Positions 34,204 through 42,632 of a stretch of DNA of 64,000 bases are shown here, in pieces. The notes under the pieces are model-generated. The model ran no database searches, was not told the DNA's origin, and saw only the letters and a list, made by a program, of their open reading frames with translations. This DNA is from Streptomyces chrestomyceticus JCM 4735 (GTDB lineage Bacteria; Actinomycetota; Actinomycetes; Streptomycetales; Streptomycetaceae): assembly GCF_003865135.1 (NCBI RefSeq), contig NZ_BHZC01000001.1, positions 7,936,001-8,000,000 on the forward strand, given 5' to 3'. Made by a program: the position numbers and the translations under genes. Positions within the stretch are counted from its first letter, which is position 1, and every line of letters begins with the position of its first letter.

Positions 34204-34997
34204 GCAGGCGGGTCCGGATGTGGGTGCTGGTCCTCGGCGGCCTGGGCGTGGCGGCCCTGCTGTTCGCCGCGAGCCTGGACCTGCCGGAGTTCGGCGGCGA
34301 CCGGCACCCGTACGGCGCGCGGGCCGTCGAGGCCGCCCTCGCCCGGCACACCGCCAACGTCGTCTCGGCGGTCAACTTCGACCAGCGGGCGTTCGACACC
34401 CTCGGCGAGGAATCGATCCTCTTCTGTGCGGCGCTCGGCACCGTCGTCCTGCTCCGCCAGACCCGCGACGAGCACCGGGTACGCCCCGAACCGGCACGCG
34501 TCGCCCCGCCCGTACGCCGGTACGCGCTCGTCGCGCTCCCCGTCACCCTGCTCATCGGCCTGTACGTCGTCGCCCACGGCCAGCTCAGCCCCGGCGGCGG
34601 CTTCCAGGGCGGGGTGGTCGTCGCCACCGCCCTGCACCTGCTCTACATCGCCGTGGACTACCGCGCGCTGGAGCGGATCAGACCGGTCGGCCTGTACGCG
34701 ACGGCGGACGCGGCCGGGGAGGCCGCCTATCTGCTGCTGGGCGCCGCCGGCCTGGTCGCCGGAACCGCCTACCTGACCAACTTCCTCCCGTACGGCACCT
34801 TCGGCACGCTCGCCTCCGGCGGCATGGTCCCACTGCTCAACGCGGCCGTCGGGGTGGAGGTCGCCGGCGGGGTCGTGGTGCTGCTGGCCTCCTTCCTCGA
34901 CCAGGCGGTGGAGATCGAGGACGCGGCGGAGCGCACCGGCCCCGGAGAGACCCGTCACCCCGCCCCTCCGTCCCCGTCCGAGGAGAAGCCGACATGA
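34200..34997 (+). CDS. mrpB: MrpB-type antiporter subunit with N-terminal extension
   Basis: A 265-residue protein. Residues about 1-90 resemble the MrpA tail domain that precedes MrpB ([34 protein letters not shown], the classical [20 protein letters not shown]-like block). The rest is MrpB ([42 protein letters not shown] ... [43 protein letters not shown]). GTG at 34200 overlaps the previous stop by 4 bases, and its own stop overlaps the mrpC ATG. Confidence 0.85.
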   Translation: MSRRVRMWVLVLGGLGVAALLFAASLDLPEFGGDRHPYGARAVEAALARHTANVVSAVNFDQRAFDTLGEESILFCAALGTVVLLRQTRDEHRVRPEPARVAPPVRRYALVALPVTLLIGLYVVAHGQLSPGGGFQGGVVVATALHLLYIAVDYRALERIRPVGLYATADAAGEAAYLLLGAAGLVAGTAYLTNFLPYGTFGTLASGGMVPLLNAAVGVEVAGGVVVLLASFLDQAVEIEDAAERTGPGETRHPAPPSPSEEKPT

Positions 34998-35341
34998 GCG
35001 TGCTGCCGTATCTCGTCGCCGGCTGGATCTTCCTGATCGGCTGTTACGGGCTGGCCACCAGCCGCAACCTCATCCACGCCGTCGGCTGCCTCGCCGTCTG
35101 CCAGGCGTCCACGTACGTCCTGCTGCTCGCCGTCGGCTACCGGGACGGCGGTACCGCGCCGGTCTTCTCCGACCTGCGGCCCGGCGCCCGTCCGGTCGTC
35201 GATCCCGTCGTCCAGGCCCTGACCCTCACCGACGTGGTGGTGGGCGCGACGGTCACCGCGCTGCTGCTGGCCCTCGTCGTCCAGGTGGGCAAACGCCACG
35301 GCACCGTGAACCCGGACGAACTCTCGGAGCTGCGCGGGTGA
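34994..35341 (+). CDS. mrpC: MrpC-type antiporter subunit (NuoK-like)
   Basis: A 115-residue protein with three helices: [44 protein letters not shown], and [33 protein letters not shown]. This is the MrpC/NuoK fold, with the conserved [20 protein letters not shown] helix. ATG at 34994 and the TGA of mrpB share ATGA; the same holds at the other end with mrpD (GTGA). Confidence 0.9.
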   Translation: MSVLPYLVAGWIFLIGCYGLATSRNLIHAVGCLAVCQASTYVLLLAVGYRDGGTAPVFSDLRPGARPVVDPVVQALTLTDVVVGATVTALLLALVVQVGKRHGTVNPDELSELRG

Positions 35342-37242
35342 CCCCGGCCGGCCCGCTCGTCCCCGCCGCCATGACCCTCACGCCCGCCGCCACCCTTCCG
35401 CTGATCGTGGCCACCCCGCTGCTCGGCGCCGCCTTCCTGGTGGCCGCCGGCCGCCGGATGCCGCGCCGGGCCGCCGAGACCGCGGGCACCGTCTTCGCCG
35501 CGGCCACCGCCGTCCTCGCCCTCTCCGTCCTGCTGCGCGGCACCGCCCCGGACGCGCCGGGCGCACGCGCCGTCGCATGGCTGGGCGGCTGGCACCCGCA
35601 CGGCGGCGCGGGCGTCGGCATCGTCCTGGTCGGCGACCGGACCGGCGTCGGCCTGGCCGCCGTCACCTCGCTGCTCGTCGTCGCCGTCCTCGCCTACTCC
35701 TGGCGCTACTTCGACGAGCCGCCGAACCGGCAGGCAGGCACCTTCCCCGCCCTCGTCCTGATCTTCCAGGCGGGCATGTGCGGCTTCGCGCTCACCGGCG
35801 ACCTCTTCAACGCGTTCGTCTTCTTCGAGCTGATGGGCGTCGTCGCGTACGCCCTCACCGGCTACCGCGTCGAGGAGAAACGTGCCGTCCAGGGCGCCCT
35901 CACCTTCGGCGTCGTCAACTCCCTCGGCGGCTACGCGACGCTGCTCGGCGTCGGCCTGCTGTACGGACGGACCGGCGAACTCGGCTTCGCCCAGATCGGC
36001 GCCCGGCTGGCCGACCGCCCGGGTGGGTCCGACGGCGGCGCCTCCGGCGGCCCCGACCTCCTCGTCCTCACTGCCTTCGTCCTCGTCCTGACCGGCCTGC
36101 TCGTCAAGGCCGCGGCGGTCCCCTTCCACTTCTGGCTCCCGGACGCCCACGCGGTGGCCCCCACCCCGGTGTGCATGCTGCTGTCCGGGGTCATGGTCGA
36201 ACTGGGCGTCTACGGCACGGCACGCGTCTACTGGACGGTCTTCGCGGGCCCCGGCGGCATCCCCACGGCCGACGCGCACCGGATGCTGCTCACCCTCGGC
36301 ACGCTCACCGCCGTCGTCGGCGCGTTCATGTGCTGGCAGCAGCGCCACCTCAAGCGGATGCTGGCGTTCTCCACCGTCGCGCACACCGGCCTGTTCCTGG
36401 TCGGGCTCGCCGTCATGACCCCGGAGGGCACGGGCGGTACGGCGCTCTACGTCCTCGCGCACGCGGGCGTGAAGGCCGCGCTGTTCGCCGCCATGGGCAT
36501 CCTCCTCGACCGCTACCGCAGCGTCGACGAACTCGAACTCCACGGCCGCGGCCGGGAACTGCCCCTGGTCGGCGTGGTCTGCGCGGCCGGCGGACTGGCC
36601 CTGGCCGGGCTGCCGCCCTTCGGTACGGGACTGGGCAAGGCCGTTACCGAGGAAGCGGCGGGCGGCTGGCAGGCGGCCCTGTTCGTGGTGGTGTCGGCGG
36701 TCACCGGGGGAGCGGTGCTGCGCGCCGTCGCCCGGATCTTCCTGGGAATGGGAGTACGGCCCGAAGCCGCCGGTCAGGCGGAGGCCCGCGCGGACGAGAC
36801 CAGCGGCACGGACGAGGAGCCCGAGACCGCCGGCCCGCTGAGCCGCATTCCGGACACCATGCTGGCGGTCCCGGTCGTGCTGCTGGCGGCCGCCCTGGCC
36901 GTCGGTGTCGTGCCGGGGCTGCACGCGGCGGTCGGCCGGGCCACGGACGCCTTCCTCGACCGGGCGGGCTACGCGGCCGCCGTCCTGCACACGCCCCCGG
37001 CCGCGTCCGTACCGTCACCCGGACCGCACTGGTCCGTGGCGGGCGTGGGCCTCGGCCTGCTGTCCGCCGCCCTGGCCTGCCTCCTCGCCAGGTGGGCCGT
37101 ACGCCGCACGGGCCCGGCCCACCCCGCCCGCTGGGCCGCCCCCGTGCGCCGCCTGCACTCCGGCCACATCGGTGACTACGTCGCCTTCGTCCTGGCAGGC
37201 ATCACCCTCGTGGCGGCCCTCCTGCTGCCGTCACTCCACTGA
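35338..37242 (+). CDS. mrpD: MrpD-type proton/cation antiporter subunit (NuoL/M/N-like)
   Basis: A 634-residue polytopic protein of the proton-translocating NuoM/N family. Key blocks are [29 protein letters not shown] (conserved Glu), [38 protein letters not shown] (Lys and Glu of the channel), and [24 protein letters not shown]. It is longer than the usual 490-500 residues of MrpD because of C-terminal segments with extra helices. It is the only large channel subunit of this operon. A hairpin that begins at its stop codon ends the operon. Confidence 0.9.
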   Translation: MTPAGPLVPAAMTLTPAATLPLIVATPLLGAAFLVAAGRRMPRRAAETAGTVFAAATAVLALSVLLRGTAPDAPGARAVAWLGGWHPHGGAGVGIVLVGDRTGVGLAAVTSLLVVAVLAYSWRYFDEPPNRQAGTFPALVLIFQAGMCGFALTGDLFNAFVFFELMGVVAYALTGYRVEEKRAVQGALTFGVVNSLGGYATLLGVGLLYGRTGELGFAQIGARLADRPGGSDGGASGGPDLLVLTAFVLVLTGLLVKAAAVPFHFWLPDAHAVAPTPVCMLLSGVMVELGVYGTARVYWTVFAGPGGIPTADAHRMLLTLGTLTAVVGAFMCWQQRHLKRMLAFSTVAHTGLFLVGLAVMTPEGTGGTALYVLAHAGVKAALFAAMGILLDRYRSVDELELHGRGRELPLVGVVCAAGGLALAGLPPFGTGLGKAVTEEAAGGWQAALFVVVSAVTGGAVLRAVARIFLGMGVRPEAAGQAEARADETSGTDEEPETAGPLSRIPDTMLAVPVVLLAAALAVGVVPGLHAAVGRATDAFLDRAGYAAAVLHTPPAASVPSPGPHWSVAGVGLGLLSAALACLLARWAVRRTGPAHPARWAAPVRRLHSGHIGDYVAFVLAGITLVAALLLPSLH

Positions 37243-37270
37243 GGCTCCGGCAGCGACTGCCGGAGCCTCA
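37240..37270. terminator. Bidirectional hairpin between mrpD and dhaM
   Basis: TGAGGCTCCGGCAG (37240-37253) pairs perfectly with 37257-37270 around the loop CGA, a 14-bp stem. It includes the mrpD stop codon and lies 14 bases from the dhaM stop, so it can end both convergent operons. Confidence 0.85.
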
Positions 37271-37284
37271 GCAGCACTCGCCCC

Positions 37285-37701
37285 TCAATCCTTCCGGTAC
37301 GCGTACGCCTCCCCGGCAGCCGCCGCGACCGCGTCCACGTCCGCCCCCGTCGACGCGGTCACCACGGCGGCCACCGCGCCCTCGACGAACGGCGCGTCCA
37401 CCAGCCGGGTGCCTTCGGGCAGCTCGTCCCCCTCGGCCAGCAGCGCCTTGACGGTCAGGACGGCGCTCCCGAGGTCCACCAGGACCGCGACGCCCGCGCC
37501 CCGGTCCACCTCCCGGGCCGCCTCGGCGATCAGCTCCGCGCTGGTCCCGAGGCCGCCGTCCGGGGTGCCGCCCGCCGCCGCGACGGGCGCCTTGACGTCA
37601 CCGCCCGCCAGCCCGGTCGCCAGCCGCGCCACCGACTCGGCCACCGGCCCGCTGTGCGACACCAGCACGATGCCCACGTAAGAAGTGTCCGGGCCGCTCA
37701 C
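37285..37701 (-). CDS. dhaM: PTS-dependent dihydroxyacetone kinase phosphotransfer subunit DhaM
   Basis: A 138-residue EIIA-Man-like protein. VGIVLVSHSGPVAESVA carries the phospho-accepting His16, and VAVLVDLGSAVLTVKALL and VDAPFVEGAVAAVVTASTG are typical DhaM blocks. In the E. coli system DhaM passes phosphate from HPr to the ADP bound on DhaL. The protein has only the EIIA part, without fused HPr and EI-like domains. Its ATG overlaps the dhaL stop by 4 bases. Confidence 0.9.
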   Translation of the reverse strand: MSGPDTSYVGIVLVSHSGPVAESVARLATGLAGGDVKAPVAAAGGTPDGGLGTSAELIAEAAREVDRGAGVAVLVDLGSAVLTVKALLAEGDELPEGTRLVDAPFVEGAVAAVVTASTGADVDAVAAAAGEAYAYRKD

Positions 37702-38324
37702 TTCGCTCCCTCCCCGTCGTCCGCGGTCTGCGCGAGCGCCGTGAACAGCAGGGCCGACGAGGTCGCCCCCGGGTCCTGGTGGCCGATGCTGCGCTCCCCG
37801 AGATAGCTCGCCCGGCCCTTGCGGGCCTGGAGCGGCACGGTGGCCTCGGCCCCTTGTACGGCCGCCTCGGCGGCCGCCGCGAAGGACGTGGCCAGCGCCT
37901 CCACGGCGGGGTTCAGCGCGTCGAGCATCGTCGCGTCACCGGGCGCGGCCCCGCCCAACTGGGCGACGGCGTCCACCCCGGCGCGCAGCGCCGTCCGCAG
38001 CTCGTCGGCGGTGACGCTGCCGGCCTCGCCGAGCGCCTTGCCCGTACGCCGCAGCAGCGTCCCGTACAGCGGTCCCGACGCACCGCCCACGGTGGAGATC
38101 AACTGCCGTCCGGCCGTCGTCAGCACGGCGCCGGGCGTCTGCGGCGGCTCGGTTTCGAGGGTCTTGACGACGGCCGCGAAGCCGCGCTGGAGGTTGCTGC
38201 CGTGGTCGGCGTCGCCGATGGCGGAATCCAGGTCGGTGAGGCGGGCCGCTTCCCGGTCGACGGAGGCGGCGGCCGCCGTCATCCAGCGCAGGAAGAACCC
38301 GGCATCCAGTGCCGTTTCGGACAC
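37698..38324 (-). CDS. dhaL: Dihydroxyacetone kinase ADP-binding subunit DhaL
   Basis: A 208-residue protein with the DhaL nucleotide site: LTDLDSAIGDADHGSNLQRGF (the aspartates ligate Mg-ADP), VGGASGPLYGTLLRRTGKAL, GDATMLDALNPAVEAL and ARKGRASYLGERSIGHQDPGATSSALL. It acts as a fixed ADP coenzyme carrier between DhaM and DhaK. GTG at 38324 has a GAGGAG site. It lies 142 bases downstream of dhaK on the same strand. Confidence 0.93.
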   Translation of the reverse strand: MSETALDAGFFLRWMTAAAASVDREAARLTDLDSAIGDADHGSNLQRGFAAVVKTLETEPPQTPGAVLTTAGRQLISTVGGASGPLYGTLLRRTGKALGEAGSVTADELRTALRAGVDAVAQLGGAAPGDATMLDALNPAVEALATSFAAAAEAAVQGAEATVPLQARKGRASYLGERSIGHQDPGATSSALLFTALAQTADDGEGAK

Positions 38325-38466
38325 GAACTGCTCCTCTGGTCGTACGTGCGCGTGCGACGTCCCGGCACAGGCTCACCTGCGCGGGTGAACGTCTCCACCA
38401 GTGTGTACGCCCACCAGTCTCTCCGCCGTACCAGCGTCTCCCCGCATCGGCATCGCCCGCGCGCCC

Positions 38467-39459
38467 TCAGCGCCCCCACCGCAGCGCCGCGGTCTGCACC
38501 GGCGCGTCCCACAGCCGCAGCATCTCCGCGTCGGCCTGGCACAGCGTCACCGAGCAGCCGGCCATGTCCAGCGAGGTGACGTAGTTGCCGAGCAGCGTAC
38601 GGGCGACCGGCACACCCCGCTCGCCCAGCACCCGGTGCACCTCGGCGCCGAACCCGTACAGCTCCAGCAGCGGTGTCCCGCCCATCCCGTTGACCAGCGC
38701 CAGCACCGGCTGCCGGGGGTTCAGGTCGGCCAGCACCGCGTCCACCGCGTAGTCCGCGATCTCGCGCGCGGTCATCATCGGCCGCCGCTCCCGCCCCGGC
38801 TCCCCGTGAATCCCCACGCCCAGCTCCAGCTCACCGGCGGGCAGGTCGAACATCGGGCCGCCCTTGGCGGGCGTCGCACACGCGCTGAGCGCGACGCCGA
38901 AGCTGCGCGACGACTCGACGACCCGGTTCGCCAGATCCGCCACCCGGTCCAGCGGCGCGCCCTCCTCGGCCGCCGCCCCCGCGATCTTCTCCACGAACAG
39001 GGTGGCCCCGGTGCCCCGGCGCCCGGCCGTGTGCAGCGAGTCCGTCACCGCCACGTCGTCGTTGACGACCACGCTGGCGACCCGTACTCCCTCGTCCTCC
39101 GCCAGCTCGGCGGCCATCTGGAAGTTCAGCACGTCACCGGTGTAGTTCTTCACGACGAACAGCACGCCCTCGCCACTGTCCACCGCAGCGGCGGCCCGCA
39201 CCATCTGATCGGGCACGGGCGAGGTGAACACCTCACCGGGACAGGCGGCGTCCAGCATCCCCGGCCCGACATACCCCCCGTGCAGCGGCTCGTGCCCACT
39301 GCCCCCGCCCGACACCAGCGCCACCTTCCCGGCCACCGGCGCGTCCCGCCGCACCACCACCCGGTTGTCGACGTCCACCACCAACTCGGGATGGGCCGCG
39401 GCCATCCCGCGCAGCGCGTCGGCGACGACGGTTTCGGGGACGTTCATGAGCATCTTCAC
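38467..39459 (-). CDS. dhaK: Dihydroxyacetone kinase substrate-binding subunit DhaK
   Basis: A 330-residue protein. GGGSGHEPLHGGYVGPGMLDAA (with His56) and VGIHGEPG with His218 match E. coli DhaK, where His218 binds dihydroxyacetone covalently. FVVKNYTGDVLNF and the C-terminal LVNGMGGTPLLELYGF are typical. The GTG at 39459 has GAGGAG upstream. dhaK, dhaL and dhaM together route dihydroxyacetone, for example from glycerol, into glycolysis with PEP as phosphate source. No DhaR regulator or glycerol dehydrogenase is adjacent. Confidence 0.93.
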   Translation of the reverse strand: MKMLMNVPETVVADALRGMAAAHPELVVDVDNRVVVRRDAPVAGKVALVSGGGSGHEPLHGGYVGPGMLDAACPGEVFTSPVPDQMVRAAAAVDSGEGVLFVVKNYTGDVLNFQMAAELAEDEGVRVASVVVNDDVAVTDSLHTAGRRGTGATLFVEKIAGAAAEEGAPLDRVADLANRVVESSRSFGVALSACATPAKGGPMFDLPAGELELGVGIHGEPGRERRPMMTAREIADYAVDAVLADLNPRQPVLALVNGMGGTPLLELYGFGAEVHRVLGERGVPVARTLLGNYVTSLDMAGCSVTLCQADAEMLRLWDAPVQTAALRWGR

Positions 39460-39570
39460 GGGGGCTCCTCGGCTGCTCGAAGGAATCGACGGTGATCTGA
39501 GACGGTGCAGGTCAGAGGTGGCGGGAAGGCCGGTTGACGCGGACGGTCCCCGGCGGTCTCCGCCCGCAGC

Positions 39571-40203
39571 CTACGTGCGGGCGTACCACCGGTCGAACTC
39601 CTCGACCGTCGAGGCCCCGCCGTCCAGCACGGCGCGGTAGACCTCGTAACTGGGCACCCGCCCGCCGCCGTCGGGCCGCAGGGCCAGTGCCTGTTTGATC
39701 CGCAGGATGCGCGCCCGGTGGGCGTCGGTCAGCCTCGGTGGCAGCGTACGGACATGTGCCAGGTCGGGCTGGCGGTCGGGCTCGTCCACGAACCAGATGT
39801 CCAGGGTCCACTCCCGCCCGGCGGCGGAGCGGTAGTCGACCTTGAGGTACAGCCCGTCCGGATAGCCGGGGTCGGTGTTCCAGTGCCCGGTGTCGTCGCG
39901 GAAGCACACCTGCCGCACCCGGTCGTGCACGGCCAACCGGGCCCCGGCCTCGGCCACCGCCCGCTTGGTGCGGTCCGTCAGCTCCGGGCAGATCACCGTG
40001 ATGTCGAGATCCGGCACCACCATCAGCCCCAGTGCCGCGCTCCCCACCCGGACGGCCTCGCCCTGCTCCGACAGCAGCCGCGCCAGCCCCAGGTCGGCAC
40101 TCACCGCGTCGGCCTCGGCCTGCAGCTCCGCCTGGCGTGCTGCGAGCTGTTCATCGCTCAGCTCACGGTCATTGTCACGGTCCACCGACGCGTTCACGCT
40201 CAC
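39571..40203 (-). CDS. Nucleotidyltransferase-fold hypothetical protein
   Basis: A 210-residue soluble protein. VRVGSAALGLMVVPDLDITVICPEL looks like the start of a nucleotidyltransferase fold (GS followed by a D-x-D pair), and YLKVDYRSAAGREWTLDIWFVDEP could supply a third acidic strand. LPPRLTDAHRARILRIKQALA follows. A second GTG six bases inside (40197) has better spacing to GAGGAGAGG than the GTG at 40203. No partner such as a HEPN toxin is next to it. Confidence 0.65.
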   Translation of the reverse strand: MSVNASVDRDNDRELSDEQLAARQAELQAEADAVSADLGLARLLSEQGEAVRVGSAALGLMVVPDLDITVICPELTDRTKRAVAEAGARLAVHDRVRQVCFRDDTGHWNTDPGYPDGLYLKVDYRSAAGREWTLDIWFVDEPDRQPDLAHVRTLPPRLTDAHRARILRIKQALALRPDGGGRVPSYEVYRAVLDGGASTVEEFDRWYART

Positions 40204-40259
40204 CCTCTCCTCGGTACCTCGACCGGTCCGTTCTACACGAGGCGACGGTTCAGCCCGAA

Positions 40260-40286
40260 GGCCCCGACCGCGCTGCGGTCGGGGCC
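40260..40286 (-). terminator. Hairpin terminator of the epimerase-NHL operon
   Basis: GGCCCCGACCGC (40260-40271) and its exact complement at 40275-40286 enclose the loop GCT, a 12-bp perfect stem. It lies 23 bases after the stop of the last NHL gene and before the next gene on the same strand. Confidence 0.8.
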
Positions 40287-40308
40287 CTGGCCTGCGGTGC
40301 GGGCGTGG

Positions 40309-42615
40309 TCAGCCGACGCGGGCGCTCAGCGGCACGGGCGTCAGGCGGCCGATGGCGGCCGAGCCGTCGTCGGACTCGGTGCCCGGCTCGGCATCGGCCA
40401 GCGCGCGGATGCCGATGGTGTAGATCAGCGCGGTCTTGTCCGTGCTTCCGGTGTTGACGTGCGGGTTGGAGGAGATGACCAGCGTCCGGCCGCCGTCCTC
40501 CAGGCGGGTGTCGAGGTTCCCGGTGACGGCGGGCTGGACGTAGTAGTAGCCGTACGAGGCGCCGCCGGTGAATGCGAAGCCCGTGGGGGCGGTGAAACGC
40601 TGCTCGATGGTGCCGGGGTTGACCGGCTGGTCGTTGAGCGAGCGGATCTCCAGGTTGAAGGTGGTGGACTGGCCGGGGGCGGCCTGCGGCACGCTCTCCT
40701 GGTGGGCACGCAGCGCGGTCTCGTTCTGCGCGGAGCCGGTGACGGTGCCGGTGAGCTGGACGGGCGTGTGCCTGCCGATGCTGGCCGAGCCGTTCTGGAA
40801 GGTGCCGGCCGCGGCGTCCGGCCGGGCCTGGATCGGGATGGTGTAGTACAGCGGCCCGGTGTCGCTGCTGGTGGTGTTGACGTGCGGGTTCGCGGTGACG
40901 ATCAGCGTCCGGCCGCCGTCCTCGATGCGGTAGTCGAGGTTGCCCGAGACCACGCCCTGGGCGGTGTTGTAGTAGGCGTAGGTGGGCTGGCCGGGGAAGG
41001 TGAAGCCGCTCGGCGCGGTGTAGCGCTGGACGATGTCGCCGGGGTTGACGGGCCGGCTGCCGGCCGCGTCGAACTTCACATTGAATGCGGTGCGTTGACC
41101 AGGAGCCGCCTGGGGGACGGTGTCCTGGGTGATGGTCAGCGCCCGCTCGTCGGTGGGCGGCTGCGGCACGACGACGATCACCGGCAGCGTGTAGGTGTTG
41201 TCCTTGAGGTTGAGGTCACCGCCGTACTGGATCTCCAGGGTGGAGGTGTACTGGCCGGGGGGCGTGTCGCCGGGGACGGTGATGCGGAACACGCCGTCGA
41301 GCGAGCCCTGCTGGGGCTGGAGCACCTGCCCGGGGAAGGTGCGGGTCAGGCGCTGCCCGGTGGTGCCCACGGGGCCGCGCAGCCCGTCCGCGAGGTTGAG
41401 GACGACGGTGACGTACTGGCCGTCGGCCGGGTTGGGGCCGCGGTTCTTGATCCGGGCGCCGAGGTCGAACTCCTGGCCGGTCTGGACGGAGGGGGAGCTG
41501 ACGACCTCGCCGTACAGGTCGGCGGTGGGTGGGGGCGGCGGGGTCATGGTGGCGACGGAGGTGACGCCGCGGACCCGGTGGTTGCTGCCGTCGGCGATGT
41601 AGAGGTTCCCGGCACGGTCCAGCGCGACCGACCGGGGGTAGTACAAACGGGTGGAGGCGGCCGGTCCGCCGTCGTCGACGTATCCGGCGGTGCCGTTGCC
41701 CGCCACGGTGGCGATGGTGCCGTCCGAAGCGACCGTGCGGATGCGGTGGTTGTCGCTTTCCGCGATATAGAGGTGGCCCGCGTCGTCCAGGCATACGTCC
41801 AAGGGGCCGCTGATCGATGTGGCGGTGGCGGGCCCGCCGTCGGAGACGTAACCCGCGGTGCCGTTGCCCGCGACGGTGGTGATGATGCCGCGGGTGTCCA
41901 CCTTGCGGACCCGGTGGTTACTGTTGTCCGCAATGTAGAGGTTTCCGTTGGCGTCCGCCCTCAGCCCCGCGGGATGGTAGAGCTTGGTCGCGGTGGCGGG
42001 CCCGCCGTCCGAGACGTATCCGGCCTGGCCGCTCCCGGCGACGGTGGTGATGATGCCGCGGGTGTCCACCTTGCGGACCCGGTGGTTGTTCCACTCGGCG
42101 AAGTACAGGTTCCCCTGGAGGTCGACCGCCACTCCGGTCGGGGTGTTGATCGGGGTGGCGGTGGCGGGCCCGCCGTCGGAGATATATCCGGCGGTGCCGT
42201 TGCCCGCGACGGTGGTGATGACGCCGGCCGTGTCCACCTTGCGGATGCGGTGGTTGTCGAGATCCGCGATGTACAGGTTGCCCGCGCCGTCGACCGCCAC
42301 GGCTGCGGGGCTGTAGAGCTTGGTGGCGGTGGCGGGTCCGCCGTCGGAGACGTATCCGGCCTGGCCGTTGCCTGCGACGGTGGTGATGATGCCTTGCGGA
42401 GTCACCCTGCGGACCCGGTGGTTGCCCCGCTCGGCGATGTAGAGGTTGCCGTTCTTGTCCAGGGCCACGCCGTGCGGCCAGTTGAGCTGGGTCAGTGTCG
42501 CGGGCCCGCCGTCGGAGAGGTACCCGGCGGTGCCGTTGCCCGCCACCGTGGCGATGCAGCCTTGCGCGATGCCCGCGGGCTGCGGCCCGCGTCCCGGACT
42601 GCTCGTGGTTGTCAT
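40309..42615 (-). CDS. NHL-repeat protein, third of three tandem paralogues
   Basis: A 768-residue protein. Residues about 18-350 hold six NHL-type repeats (ITTVAGNGTAGY, SDGGPATAT, VAVDGAGNLYIADLDNHRIRKV), expected to form a six-bladed propeller. After a Pro-rich hinge comes a CARDB-like beta domain (DLYGEVVSS ... FDLGARIKNRGPNPADGQYVTVVLNLADGL), then two copies of a 140-residue domain marked by ANPHVNTTSSDTG / SNPHVNTGSTDK. No signal peptide or membrane helix is seen. It has exactly the length of the next paralogue. An AAGGAG site precedes the ATG. Function unknown; propellers of this type usually bind proteins, RNA or glycans. Confidence 0.85.
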   Translation of the reverse strand: MTTTSSPGRGPQPAGIAQGCIATVAGNGTAGYLSDGGPATLTQLNWPHGVALDKNGNLYIAERGNHRVRRVTPQGIITTVAGNGQAGYVSDGGPATATKLYSPAAVAVDGAGNLYIADLDNHRIRKVDTAGVITTVAGNGTAGYISDGGPATATPINTPTGVAVDLQGNLYFAEWNNHRVRKVDTRGIITTVAGSGQAGYVSDGGPATATKLYHPAGLRADANGNLYIADNSNHRVRKVDTRGIITTVAGNGTAGYVSDGGPATATSISGPLDVCLDDAGHLYIAESDNHRIRTVASDGTIATVAGNGTAGYVDDGGPAASTRLYYPRSVALDRAGNLYIADGSNHRVRGVTSVATMTPPPPPTADLYGEVVSSPSVQTGQEFDLGARIKNRGPNPADGQYVTVVLNLADGLRGPVGTTGQRLTRTFPGQVLQPQQGSLDGVFRITVPGDTPPGQYTSTLEIQYGGDLNLKDNTYTLPVIVVVPQPPTDERALTITQDTVPQAAPGQRTAFNVKFDAAGSRPVNPGDIVQRYTAPSGFTFPGQPTYAYYNTAQGVVSGNLDYRIEDGGRTLIVTANPHVNTTSSDTGPLYYTIPIQARPDAAAGTFQNGSASIGRHTPVQLTGTVTGSAQNETALRAHQESVPQAAPGQSTTFNLEIRSLNDQPVNPGTIEQRFTAPTGFAFTGGASYGYYYVQPAVTGNLDTRLEDGGRTLVISSNPHVNTGSTDKTALIYTIGIRALADAEPGTESDDGSAAIGRLTPVPLSARVG

Positions 42616-42632
42616 GGGAACTCCTTCCCTGG

